From: Candidatus Merdiplasma excrementigallinarum
GTDB taxonomy: Bacteria; Bacillota; Clostridia; Lachnospirales; Lachnospiraceae
Direction: 5' to 3'
NCBI GenBank assembly: GCA_018713435.1
Contig: DVOS01000055.1
Location: 1 to 35,308, forward strand
Length of the DNA: 35,308 bases
Below the pieces are notes generated by a model. It was not told the origin of the DNA. It did not search any database and saw nothing but the letters and a program-made list of their open reading frames with translations. Shown piece by piece: positions 15,319 to 23,247 of this stretch (its first letter is position 1; each line of letters begins with the position of its first letter). Position numbers and translations under genes: made by a program.

Positions 15319-15380
15319 GTAATTATAAAATTACTTATTTATTAATGTAGTAATATGTCATTATTTCATTAACATATTAC
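15319..15380. promoter_or_regulatory. Two inverted repeats upstream of the BlaI-type gene, candidate operators
   Basis: GTAATT-4-AATTAC at 15319-15334 and GTAATATG-15-CATATTAC at 15350-15380, both in an A+T-rich stretch between the distal and proximal promoters. Both share GTAAT half-sites. The classical BlaI/MecI half-site is TACA/TGTA, so binding by the adjacent repressor is plausible but not shown. Confidence 0.5.
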
Positions 15381-15429
15381 AGTTTTTCTTTCCTTTTTGT
15401 CGGTGTGACACATGAATTTTATCTATCCC

Positions 15430-15458
15430 ACTATACCATAGAATTAAATTTCTCTCAA
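15430..15458 (-). promoter_or_regulatory. Distal promoter of the BlaI/M56 operon
   Basis: TTGAGA (15453-15458), 17-base spacer, TATAGT (15430-15435) on the minus strand. Transcription from here would cross the two inverted repeats at 15319-15380. Nothing else is evident between it and the terminator at 15554. Confidence 0.5.
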
Positions 15459-15553
15459 TAAATATATCGTGGCATCCGTCCCCCCGGGCATCTGGTAAAA
15501 TTTTCCAGTGTCTTTCTTCCTGTCAGGGAGCTTTCCCCGAAACCTTTCCCGGC

Positions 15554-15624
15554 AAAATAAAACCGTCTGCGGGTTCCTTCTCCTGCCGGAGAATCGGCAG
15601 GGTTCCCGCAAACGGTCTTATTTT
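15554..15624 (-). terminator. Long terminator after the P-type ATPase gene
   Basis: AAAATAA-ACCGT-TGCGGG arms pair with their complements across 71 bases, with an inner CTGCCG/CGGCAG hairpin. The minus-strand end reads GGTTTTATTTT. It begins 19 bases past the ATPase stop. Confidence 0.82.
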
Positions 15625-15642
15625 CTCTCTTTTAAATACTCT

Positions 15643-17529
15643 CTACAGATTTTTTACAAACAGGGCCCGGATGGCATTCAGAACCGCCAGGATCATAACG
15701 CCAACGTCGGCAAAAATGGCCAGCCACATATTGGCCAGGCCCAGGGCCCCCAGCGCCAGGCAGATCAGCTTGATCCCAATGGCAAATACAATGTTCTGGT
15801 AGACGATTCCCAGACATTTTCTGGAAATCCGGATAGCCTTGGAAATTTTCAGGGGATCGTCGTCCATCAGCACCACGTCCGCCGCCTCGATGGCAGCATC
15901 CGATCCCATGGCTCCCATGGCAATGCCGATATCCGCCCGGCCCAGCACCGGCGCGTCATTGATGCCGTCCCCCACAAAGGCCAGCTTTTCCTTAGCTGTT
16001 TTGCTCCGCAGCAGCTCCTCCACCTTTTCCACTTTGTCCGCCGGCAGAAGTTCACTGTGCACCTCATCCAGTCCCAGACGGGAAGCAGTCTGCTCCGCCG
16101 CTTCCTTCCGGTCGCCGGTAAGCATGACTGTTCTGCGAACGCCCGCCTTCTTCAGTTCCCGGATGGCCTCCCGGGAGTGAGGCTTTTCCACGTCGGAAAT
16201 CAGGATATGGCCGGCGTATTGTCCGTCAATCGCCATGTGGATCACGGTTCCCGCCTCGTGGCAGCTGATATAGGAAATTCCCAGATGCTCCATCAGTTTG
16301 TCATTCCCCGCCGCTACCTGCAGGCCGTCCACCCGGGCCGTCACGCCGTTTCCGCTGATCTCCTGGATGTCCGTCACCCGGGAGCGGTCGATCTCTTTTC
16401 CGTAGGCCCTCTGGAGGCTTCTGCTGATGGGATGGGAGGAAGCGCTCTCCGCCAGAGCTGCGTATTCCAGCAGCTTCTCATCCTCCATCCGGCTGTGGTG
16501 GATACCGCTCACCTCAAAAACTCCCTGGGTCAGGGTTCCTGTTTTGTCAAACACCACAATCCTGGTCTGGGACAGGGTTTCCAGATAATTGGAACCCTTG
16601 ACCAGCACGCCCGCCCTGCTGGCTCCCCCGATACCGGCAAAAAAGCTTAAGGGAATGCTGATCACCAGCGCGCAGGGACAGCTGATCACCAGGAAGGTCA
16701 GGGCCCGGTAAATCCAGGCGCTCCAGTCGGCTCCCAGCCCCATAAAAAGCATCCGCACCAGGGGAGGCAGAATGGCCAGCGCCAGGGCCCCGATACATAC
16801 CGCCGGGGTATAAATGCGGGCAAATTTGGAAATAAAATCTTCCGACTTGGATTTCCGGGAGCTGGCGTTCTCCACCAGATCCAGGATTTTGGAGACCGTG
16901 GATTCTCCGAACTCCCTGGTGGTGCGGATCTTCAGCACGCCCGTCATGCTGATGCAGCCGCTGATTACCTCGTCTCCCGCCTTCACGTCCCGAGGAAGGC
17001 TCTCCCCGGTAAGCGCGCTGGTATTCAGGGCGGAGGAGCCTTCTATAATGACGCCGTCGATGGGCACCTTCTCACCGGGCTGCACCACAATCACACTGCC
17101 GGTTTCCACTTCATCCGGATCCGCCCGCTCCAGCTTTCCGTCCCGCTCCACATTGGCGTAATCCGGCCGAATATCCATCAGATCGCTGATATTCCGCCGG
17201 CTCTTTCCCACCGCGTAGCTCTGGAACCACTCTCCCACCTGGTAGAAAAGCATAACCGCCACAGCCTCCGTGTAGTCCCCGCTCTTTTCCCAGAGAGCCA
17301 GGGCGATGGCTCCAACCGTGGCCACAGCCATCAGAAAACACTCGTCAAACACCTGCCTGTTCAGAATCCCTTTCCATGCTTTCCGCAGGATATCGTATCC
17401 GATAAGCAGGTAGGGAATCAGATACAGCCCGAACCTGAGCCAGCCTTCCGCCGGCACAAAGTGCAGCGCTGCCAGAAGGACAGCCGCCGTCAGTATGCGA
17501 AGCAGCATCTTTTTCTGTTTCTTATTCAT
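15643..17529 (-). CDS. cadA: Heavy-metal P1B-type ATPase (Cd/Zn/Pb exporter type), without an HMA domain
   Basis: A 628-residue efflux ATPase with all catalytic signatures: TGES (174-177), the metal-translocating SCPCAL (Cys284-Pro-Cys286), the phosphorylation motif Asp328-KTGT, His366-Pro367, TGDR (471-474) and GDGINDAP (520-527). CPC places it among P1B pumps, and the adjacent ArsR/CadC-like regulator favours Cd/Zn/Pb export. The usual N-terminal metal-binding HMA domain is missing: the protein starts directly in the first membrane helices. A GGAGG site is 9 bases from ATG. It is transcribed from a consensus promoter (17593-17621) whose initial transcribed region is covered by an operator dyad. 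The exact metal is not decided by sequence. Confidence 0.9.
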   Translation of the reverse strand: MNKKQKKMLLRILTAAVLLAALHFVPAEGWLRFGLYLIPYLLIGYDILRKAWKGILNRQVFDECFLMAVATVGAIALALWEKSGDYTEAVAVMLFYQVGEWFQSYAVGKSRRNISDLMDIRPDYANVERDGKLERADPDEVETGSVIVVQPGEKVPIDGVIIEGSSALNTSALTGESLPRDVKAGDEVISGCISMTGVLKIRTTREFGESTVSKILDLVENASSRKSKSEDFISKFARIYTPAVCIGALALAILPPLVRMLFMGLGADWSAWIYRALTFLVISCPCALVISIPLSFFAGIGGASRAGVLVKGSNYLETLSQTRIVVFDKTGTLTQGVFEVSGIHHSRMEDEKLLEYAALAESASSHPISRSLQRAYGKEIDRSRVTDIQEISGNGVTARVDGLQVAAGNDKLMEHLGISYISCHEAGTVIHMAIDGQYAGHILISDVEKPHSREAIRELKKAGVRRTVMLTGDRKEAAEQTASRLGLDEVHSELLPADKVEKVEELLRSKTAKEKLAFVGDGINDAPVLGRADIGIAMGAMGSDAAIEAADVVLMDDDPLKISKAIRISRKCLGIVYQNIVFAIGIKLICLALGALGLANMWLAIFADVGVMILAVLNAIRALFVKNL

Positions 17530-17564
17530 GACCGTTTTCCTCCGCCATTCCTCTTTATTTTTTG

Positions 17565-17582
17565 ATTAAACAAATGTTTAAT
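17565..17582. promoter_or_regulatory. ArsR/SmtB-type operator dyad
   Basis: A perfect 8-2-8 inverted repeat, ATTAAACA-AA-TGTTTAAT, lies 11 bases beyond the -10 box of the ATPase promoter, just downstream of the likely start site. A bound repressor would block initiation or clearance. Its form resembles operators of SmtB/CadC repressors. Confidence 0.7.
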
Positions 17583-17592
17583 TGTTGTTTTC

Positions 17593-17621
17593 ATTATAAC
17601 CACCTCTTTGTGGAATGTCAA
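17593..17621 (-). promoter_or_regulatory. Consensus promoter of the P-type ATPase gene
   Basis: TTGACA (17616-17621), 17-base spacer, TATAAT (17593-17598) on the minus strand. Both boxes match the housekeeping sigma consensus exactly, as expected for a promoter held off by a repressor. Confidence 0.88.
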
Positions 17622-17752
17622 CGGCTCCGGAAAACTTTTTTTATTTAAGGCTGGTTCTTTTTTTCGCTTCCTGCTACAATAAACTGGATTCAAGCAGGCA
17701 CGGCGCCAGCCTGCCGCTTTTGCACTGCGCTGTTTGCAAAGGAGGAACATCC

Positions 17753-18130
17753 ATGAATATAAAACTGCCTCACAACCATCAGGAAGACGAAACTGCCCTG
17801 GAACAGATCCCCAGTCTGGAAAACTGCCAGATGACAGCGGATGTGTTCCGGCAGCTGGGGGACGGAAATCGGGTCCGGATTTTCTGGCTTCTCTGCCACT
17901 GCGAGGAGTGCGTCATAAATATTTCCGCCCTGATGCAGATGAGCAGCCCTGCCGTATCCCACCATCTTCGCCAGTTAAAAACCGGCGGGCTCATCACCGG
18001 TCGCCGGAAGGGAAAAGAAGTTTATTACAGGGCGGCGGACACCCGGCAGGCCCGGCTCCTTCATCTTTTTATCGAGGAGATTATGGAAATTACCTGCCCG
18101 TCCGCCTCTGAAGGGGAAAACTGTCCCTGA
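17753..18130 (+). CDS. ArsR/SmtB-family metal-responsive repressor
   Basis: A 125-residue winged-helix repressor. VFRQLGDGNRVRIFWLLCHC (31-50) contains the alpha-3 metal-site region, with the cysteine cluster Cys48-x-Cys50-x-x-Cys53. SSPAVSHHLRQLKTGGLITG (64-83) is the recognition helix and wing, and KEVYYRAAD completes the wing. ATG 17753-17755 was chosen for its AAAGGAGG site 7 bases upstream; upstream in-frame codons lack any site and are not family-like. It is divergent from the CadA-like ATPase and very likely binds the dyad at 17565-17582, releasing it on metal. A weak TACAAT near 17675 may be its -10 box. Its last 41 bases overlap the end of the convergent S8 protease gene. Confidence 0.9.
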   Translation: MNIKLPHNHQEDETALEQIPSLENCQMTADVFRQLGDGNRVRIFWLLCHCEECVINISALMQMSSPAVSHHLRQLKTGGLITGRRKGKEVYYRAADTRQARLLHLFIEEIMEITCPSASEGENCP

Positions 18131-19928
18131 GGCACAGCGTCCCGTACCCCACCCTGGGATTGGGGTATTCGTCAGAACCCGGCAGAGGTCTGGCGCCCCG
18201 CCGCAGGTACGCTTTTACCTTTTCTCCGTACAGATACGCGTCGTTTTCTTCTAAAATTCCCCACTGCATCAACAGGGCGGCGGACGCCGTCACAAAGGGC
18301 GCCGCGAAGGAAGTCCCTGTCACAGTCCCATAGCCCCCTCCCGGAACGGGGGCGGTAATATCCACCCCCGGAGCCGCCAGGTCCGGTTTCCGCTTTTCCG
18401 GGTACCGGGTATCGCCCCGGCCTGAAAAAGGCGCGTAGGCCATGGTGTAGGCGTTGTAAGCCCCTACCGTCACCACCTTTTCCGCAGTGGAGGGAATGGT
18501 CAGCGTTACCTCCGGGGAGGGGCGCAAGAATCCCGTATCCTGATTCAGGGCCTCTGACGCGGGCAGCCACATGTCAAACTGTCCGTCCCGCAGTTTCCGG
18601 GGCGTCAGTTCAATTTTCCAGATGCCCGGGTCCACATACTGTCCCAGGGGAATAAAATCCAGGTAAATCTCCTGATTTACGCTGTAGGGAGAGGGCACCC
18701 CGTAGTAAACCAGCAGTTCCGTGGTGCCAAGCCGGTAGCGGCCGGCGCCGGCCGGGCCAAGCCCCGCTGCGGCTGCCGCCGTATCCGCTCCCAGAACCGC
18801 CCTGAAGCCTGCGGGGTGAACCAGGGCAATCTCAAATTCATCCGTATAATTTTTCCAGATCTGAAGATTTAATACCGTTTCAAATTCCGCCACCGCCAGT
18901 TCCGTGATCCATACCTCCTCCTCTGTAAGCCTGCCGGCGGCATGGCCCTTCCCCGCTCCCTCATTGCCGCTCCCCGCCACGATCACATTTTTCCAGGTTC
19001 CCGCCATCTGGTTCAGGTAGGTTTCCAGAAGGGACGTGCCGCTGTGGGAGCCGTACACATTTCCAAAACTTAAGTTTACTGCCACCGGCTTCCTGTAGGC
19101 ATAGGCTTTCCGGATCACATACTCCACCGCCTGCATCAGCTGGGTGGTGCTGGGAAAGTCTGTCTCCCCCGGCATCCCCAGCTTCACTGCCAGAATATCG
19201 CTCTCCGGCGCTCCTCCCGCGTATTTTCCACCGGACGCGTTTCCGTTTCCCGCCGCGATGCCCAGCACCTGGGTCCCGTGTCCGCTTCCGTCCTGGCTGG
19301 GCACAATCTCATATCCTGCCCGCCGGCTGCCCGCCTCCAGAGCCCGGTTAATCTCCTCCTGTCCGAATTCTGTCCCCTGCCGGAAGCCGGCCGGCGGGTT
19401 CCCGGAGGATACGGTCTGATCCCACAGATTTAAAATCCGAGTGCTGCCGTCCTCCTTTCTGAAATCCGGATGAAAATAATCCACACCGGAATCCAGCACC
19501 GCCACAATGACCCCTCTTCCTGTCAGACCCTTTGCCGTCAGGGAGGAGGCTCTGCCGTCAGGAATCTCTCCCTCCGGGGTGCTTCTTTCTGTCCCGCCGG
19601 CTACCCCCAGAAAACAGGAGGCGGTTTTTCCCCGGTTTACGGAAAAAAAGAGCCGTTTGGGCTTCTCGATATATTCCACTGTCTCCAGCGCCGCCAGCTT
19701 CTCAATCTCCGACTCCGGCACCCGGATGATCCCGTAGCCGTATGAGAGAGGCACCACTTGTTCCAGCTCCGGCGGAAGGGTATCCCCGCTCTGGTCATAC
19801 CGGATAATCAGTTCCCAGGTTCTCTCCCCCGGATCATATCCCACCTGCAGGTTCAGAGATTTTTTCCGTTCTTCTTCCGTGGAATCCAGGGCAAGGTTCA
19901 GCAGGTTTTCGGTTTTCTGGCTGTTCAT
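18090..19928 (-). CDS. S8 (subtilisin-like) serine protease, clostridial Csp-like architecture
   Basis: A 612-residue protease with the full triad: Asp146 in VIVAVLDSGVDYFHPDF, His217 in DGSGHGTQVLGIAAGNG, Ser540 in TGTSFAAPFVTASAALL. A prodomain-like segment (1-100) precedes it, and a jelly-roll-type insert (about 335-480) lies between His and Ser. This is the arrangement of Csp germination proteases and related Lachnospiraceae S8 peptidases. No signal peptide is visible. I set the start at ATG 19926-19928 because GGGAGG lies 5 bases upstream; a longer in-frame start 28 codons earlier has no site. All catalytic residues are present, unlike the CspA/CspC pseudoproteases of C. difficile. A germination role is conjecture. 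The 3' end overlaps the ArsR gene tail-to-tail. Confidence 0.88.
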   Translation of the reverse strand: MNSQKTENLLNLALDSTEEERKKSLNLQVGYDPGERTWELIIRYDQSGDTLPPELEQVVPLSYGYGIIRVPESEIEKLAALETVEYIEKPKRLFFSVNRGKTASCFLGVAGGTERSTPEGEIPDGRASSLTAKGLTGRGVIVAVLDSGVDYFHPDFRKEDGSTRILNLWDQTVSSGNPPAGFRQGTEFGQEEINRALEAGSRRAGYEIVPSQDGSGHGTQVLGIAAGNGNASGGKYAGGAPESDILAVKLGMPGETDFPSTTQLMQAVEYVIRKAYAYRKPVAVNLSFGNVYGSHSGTSLLETYLNQMAGTWKNVIVAGSGNEGAGKGHAAGRLTEEEVWITELAVAEFETVLNLQIWKNYTDEFEIALVHPAGFRAVLGADTAAAAAGLGPAGAGRYRLGTTELLVYYGVPSPYSVNQEIYLDFIPLGQYVDPGIWKIELTPRKLRDGQFDMWLPASEALNQDTGFLRPSPEVTLTIPSTAEKVVTVGAYNAYTMAYAPFSGRGDTRYPEKRKPDLAAPGVDITAPVPGGGYGTVTGTSFAAPFVTASAALLMQWGILEENDAYLYGEKVKAYLRRGARPLPGSDEYPNPRVGYGTLCLRDSFPLQRRTGR

Positions 19929-20011
19929 AGACGCCTCCCGGTGGGCATACTCTTTTTTCAGGATATGCGAACCCGGAGAATTTTTTGCATCGTGTTCTTT
20001 ATGAAAAGCCA

Positions 20012-20040
20012 TTGCCGTTTACTATGGACTATGTTAGACT
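20012..20040 (+). promoter_or_regulatory. Possible promoter of the polysaccharide deacetylase gene
   Basis: TTGCCG (20012-20017), 17-base spacer, TAGACT (20035-20040); each box matches four of six consensus bases. It ends 35 bases before the start codon. Confidence 0.4.
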
Positions 20041-20075
20041 GAAGTTGAAAATTTGTCGAAAAAAGGGGAGTTACT

Positions 20076-21656
20076 ATGAGCAATGACATGAAGCGAAATG
20101 ATTTTGATGACGACGAGCGCGCTTATCGCCAGGCAGCGGAAGCCCGCCGTCAGAGGCGTCTGAAAAAGAGACGTCATGAACGCAATATGCGGATCCTGTT
20201 TATCACGATCCTGGTGGTAATTATCGCAGCGGCTGCGGCCGCCGCCGTTTTTCTCACCAGAGACCGTTCCGGCTCCGGAGGGGGCAGCACACAGGACGCG
20301 CCTGTGCAGGAGACCGCCCCGGCCGAAGATTCCGTCCAGATTATAACGGAAGCGCCGGTCCAGACCGAACCGGCCACGGAGGCGCCGGAACCGGTTACGG
20401 AAGTCCAGACGGAAAGCCAGAGCGACGTGCTGGCCCAGGCGGAAACCATGGCCCTCGGCTATGATTATGAGGGCGCCATCGCCCTGCTGCAGAGCGTACC
20501 CGGTTATGAATCCGATCCCTCTATTACCCAGGCTATTGCCCAGTACCAGGCGGATCTGGACAGCTGCGTGCCGGTAGATCCGCTCACCGTGCCCCACATT
20601 TTTTACCACTCTCTCATCAATGACACAGACAGTGCCTTCAACGTATCTGTGCTGGGAGAGAACGCTGTGAATGGCATGAACGCCTGGATGACCACGGTGG
20701 AGGAGTTTGACAAGATTACCCAGCAGATGTACGACAACGGGTATGTGTTTGTGCGGCTCCGGGATCTGGTGGTGGAAACCACGGATGAGAACGGCAATGT
20801 GCACTTTGAGCCCAACAACAACCTGCTGCTTCCTCCGGATAAAAAAGCGGTGGTGCTGTCGGTGGATGACCTGAGCTATTATCACTCCTATGAGGCCGCC
20901 AGCTATCCGGACAAGCTGGTGCTGGACGAAAACGGCAAAGTAAAATGCCACTATGTAAAACCGGACGGCACAGAGGAGATCGGCGACTTTGATGTAGTGC
21001 CCAGGCTGAACACCTTCCTGGAGGAGCATCCCGACGGGGCCTACAAGGGCGCCCGGGGCATGATCGCCCTCACCGGCTATAACGGCGTATTCGGCTACAG
21101 AACCGATACCGATTACCGGGACAAACTGAACCTGATGAGCGATCAGGCCCAGTGGCTGGAGGAACATCCGGAATTCAGCTGGGAAGAGGATGTGGAACAG
21201 GCCAAGATCATCGCCCAGGCTCTGAAGGATGAGGGCTGGGAGTTTGCCAGCCACACCTGGGGCCATTTAAGCGTTACCAATAAGACCGCGGACGAGCTGC
21301 GCGTCGACAATGAGAAATGGGTCAATACGGTGGAAAATATCGTAGGGCCGGTAGACACCATCATCTTCGCCCACGGAAATGACATCGGCGACTGGACCGG
21401 CTACAGCGCGGACAACGAAAAGTATCAGTACTTTAAGAGCGCCGGCTATAACTTCTACTGCAACGTGGACAGCTCCACTCCCTACTGGGTGCAGATTACC
21501 GGCGACTATGTGCGGCAGGGCCGCATTGACCTGGACGGCTACCAGCTCTACCAGGCAAGCCAGGGACTGACCACCGTGCTGGACGGCATGTTCACCGCCT
21601 CAGAAGTTTTCGACACCAGAAGACCCACCCCGGTGGTAGCCAACGGCGAGGCCTGA
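20076..21656 (+). CDS. Membrane-anchored polysaccharide deacetylase-like protein (NodB/CE4 fold)
   Basis: A 526-residue protein. A very charged cytoplasmic N-terminus (1-38; DFDDDERAY then an RRQRRLKKRRHER basic run) precedes one membrane helix (39-61). A Thr/Glu/Pro-rich extracellular linker (about 70-118) and a short helical repeat region (118-165) follow, then a CE4-like domain. Its metal/catalytic pattern is visible as VVLSVDDLSYY (Asp264, Asp265) and SHTWGH (His393, His397), followed by IIFAHGNDIGD. It probably deacetylates peptidoglycan or another cell-envelope glycan outside the membrane. Ribosome binding site AGGGGAG, 5 bases from ATG. It is divergent from the S8 protease and followed by the large terminator at 21696-21873. 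Confidence 0.82.
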   Translation: MSNDMKRNDFDDDERAYRQAAEARRQRRLKKRRHERNMRILFITILVVIIAAAAAAAVFLTRDRSGSGGGSTQDAPVQETAPAEDSVQIITEAPVQTEPATEAPEPVTEVQTESQSDVLAQAETMALGYDYEGAIALLQSVPGYESDPSITQAIAQYQADLDSCVPVDPLTVPHIFYHSLINDTDSAFNVSVLGENAVNGMNAWMTTVEEFDKITQQMYDNGYVFVRLRDLVVETTDENGNVHFEPNNNLLLPPDKKAVVLSVDDLSYYHSYEAASYPDKLVLDENGKVKCHYVKPDGTEEIGDFDVVPRLNTFLEEHPDGAYKGARGMIALTGYNGVFGYRTDTDYRDKLNLMSDQAQWLEEHPEFSWEEDVEQAKIIAQALKDEGWEFASHTWGHLSVTNKTADELRVDNEKWVNTVENIVGPVDTIIFAHGNDIGDWTGYSADNEKYQYFKSAGYNFYCNVDSSTPYWVQITGDYVRQGRIDLDGYQLYQASQGLTTVLDGMFTASEVFDTRRPTPVVANGEA

Positions 21657-21695
21657 CAGACGGCTGTAAGCAGACTTTCAAGCCAGAAAGAATGC

Positions 21696-21873
21696 AAAAA
21701 AGAGCACTGCAGAAAAAAACTTTTGCTTCCTGTACATCCAGGTGTACATATGTCCGAGACAGATGTCCCGCGGCAGGCGGATTGTTCCGTCTGCTGCGGA
21801 CAGGTGTCGATAGGACAAGGTGAACACCGGATGGCAGGAAGCAATAAAATCTTTCTTGCAGCGCTCTTTTTTT
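21696..21873. terminator. Bidirectional terminator with a 118-bp palindrome in its loop
   Basis: Outer arms AAAAAAGAGC (21696-21705) and GCTCTTTTTTT (21863-21873), then CTGCAGAAA / TTTCTTGCAG, flank the repeat core at 21725-21842. T-runs are present in both readings, so it can serve the deacetylase gene (plus) and the NCS2 permease gene (minus, stop at 21897). Confidence 0.7.
21725..21842. repeat. Palindromic dispersed repeat, copy 2 (118-bp core)
   Basis: It starts GCTTCCTG and ends CAGGAAGC, exactly the length of copy 1 and inverted relative to it. It matches the reverse complement of copy 1 at 101/118 positions by hand count. Several differences fall on both sides of the predicted stem: CCGTATC/GATACGG in copy 1 corresponds to CCGCAGC/GCCGCGG in copy 2 (read in the same sense), mostly keeping pairing. 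It has no coding content. Confidence 0.88.
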
Positions 21874-21896
21874 ACTTTCTTCTATTCTGCCGTCAT

Positions 21897-23225
21897 TCAG
21901 CTGGCCGGGGAGTTGTCCTCCGGCACAATGATATTCAGCAGGAACACGATCAGGAAGGATACCATCAGGGAGCTTCCCAGGATATTTTTTGCCAGCTGGG
22001 GGCAGAACTGCAGAATATCCGGCACCGCCTCGATGCCGATTCCGATAGCCAGGGCAATGCCCACAATCATCTTGTTCCGGTAGTTCATGGGCTGCTCTCC
22101 CAGCAGCTGGATGCCGGACATGGTAATGGCCGCGAATACCGTCACGGTAGCGCCGCCCAGCACCGGCTGCGGAATGGTGGTCATCAGCGCTCCGAACTTG
22201 GGGCAGATGCCGGCCGCCAGCATCACCACGCCTACAATGAGGAATACTTTCTTCGCCACCACTTTGGTGGTGCAGATCAGTCCCACATTCTGGCTGTAGG
22301 GGTCTGTGGGCAGGCCGCCGATTACCGCGCCGATCATGCCGCAGATGGACTGTCCCTTGATGGCGCCTCCCAGTTCCTTATCCGTGGCCTCCCTGCCAAA
22401 GCCGCCCATGGCGGTGGAGGATACGTCCCCGATGGTCTGCACTGCCTGCACCACATACATCAGCACCATCATCAGGATCGCGTCAAAATGAAATTCCAGG
22501 CCGAAATGGAAGGGGATGGGAACGGAAATCCAGCCCGCCTCCTGAAACTGTCCGAAGTCCACAATGCCGCCCATACCCAGGGCAATAGCATATCCCGCCA
22601 CAATGCCGATGAGCATGCCGGAAACCTTCAGGTACCCTTTTCCAAACAGGCTGCAGGCCAGGGTCACTGCCAGAGTCACCAGCGCCAGGATCCAGAATTT
22701 CCCTGATCCGAAGGAACCGTCTGCCTGAGCGGCGGAACCTCCGCCCATATAGGTGACCGCCGTCTTATACAGGGACAGGCCGATGCTCAGCACCACGGTT
22801 CCGCTGACAATGGGCGGGAAAAACCGGCGGATTTTCCCCATAAACATGCCGATGAAAATGGAGACAAATCCGGCCACCAGCTGGGAGCCGAAAATAGCGG
22901 CTATGCCGTACTGGTTGCCGATCATGGTCAGAATAGGCATATAGGCGAAAGCCACGCCCATCACGCTGGGGAGCCCCATACCAAATCCGAATACCGGATA
23001 GAGCTGCAGCAGCGTGGTAATGCCGCCAATAATCATGGCGGCCTGGGTAAGCATAATCTGATCCGCCGCTGAGAGAGACAGCGTGCTGGCAATCAGCATG
23101 GGCGGCGTAATATTTCCCACCAGCATAGCCAGCACATGCTGCATGGCCTGGGGAAACGCCTGTCCGAATGTAGGTTTGCCGTTAAGCGAAAACAGTTCGC
23201 TTCCGGATTTTCTTTCTGTATGCAT
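21897..23225 (-). CDS. NCS2 nucleobase permease, xanthine/urate-like
   Basis: A 442-residue inner-membrane symporter with about 12-14 helices of the NCS2 (nucleobase-ascorbate) family. QAMQHVLAMLVGNITPPMLI (26-45) is the TM1 signature. PYSQNVGLICTTKV (309-322) has the Gln-Asn pair found in xanthine/urate carriers where uracil carriers have Glu-Asn, so purine transport is favoured. In TM8, VQTIGD (262-267 region) has Gln263 where purine carriers such as XanQ carry an important Glu, as I recall. Ribosome binding site GGAAGGA, about 8 bases from ATG. It is the last gene of the rpiB / nucleoside phosphorylase operon, followed by the terminator at 21696-21873. Confidence 0.88.
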   Translation of the reverse strand: MHTERKSGSELFSLNGKPTFGQAFPQAMQHVLAMLVGNITPPMLIASTLSLSAADQIMLTQAAMIIGGITTLLQLYPVFGFGMGLPSVMGVAFAYMPILTMIGNQYGIAAIFGSQLVAGFVSIFIGMFMGKIRRFFPPIVSGTVVLSIGLSLYKTAVTYMGGGSAAQADGSFGSGKFWILALVTLAVTLACSLFGKGYLKVSGMLIGIVAGYAIALGMGGIVDFGQFQEAGWISVPIPFHFGLEFHFDAILMMVLMYVVQAVQTIGDVSSTAMGGFGREATDKELGGAIKGQSICGMIGAVIGGLPTDPYSQNVGLICTTKVVAKKVFLIVGVVMLAAGICPKFGALMTTIPQPVLGGATVTVFAAITMSGIQLLGEQPMNYRNKMIVGIALAIGIGIEAVPDILQFCPQLAKNILGSSLMVSFLIVFLLNIIVPEDNSPAS

Positions 23226-23247
23226 TTTAATTTTTTCCTTCCGTCTG

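Noticed and set aside
15508-16650. A 380-codon plus-strand open frame opposite the P-type ATPase
   Set aside because: It begins in a terminator region and runs antisense to catalytic motifs of the ATPase; no independent evidence.
20034-21266. A 410-codon open frame on the minus strand across the polysaccharide deacetylase gene
   Set aside because: It is fully antisense to a gene with clear domain motifs, has no ribosome binding site and gives a composition-biased translation; it reflects the codon bias of the real gene.
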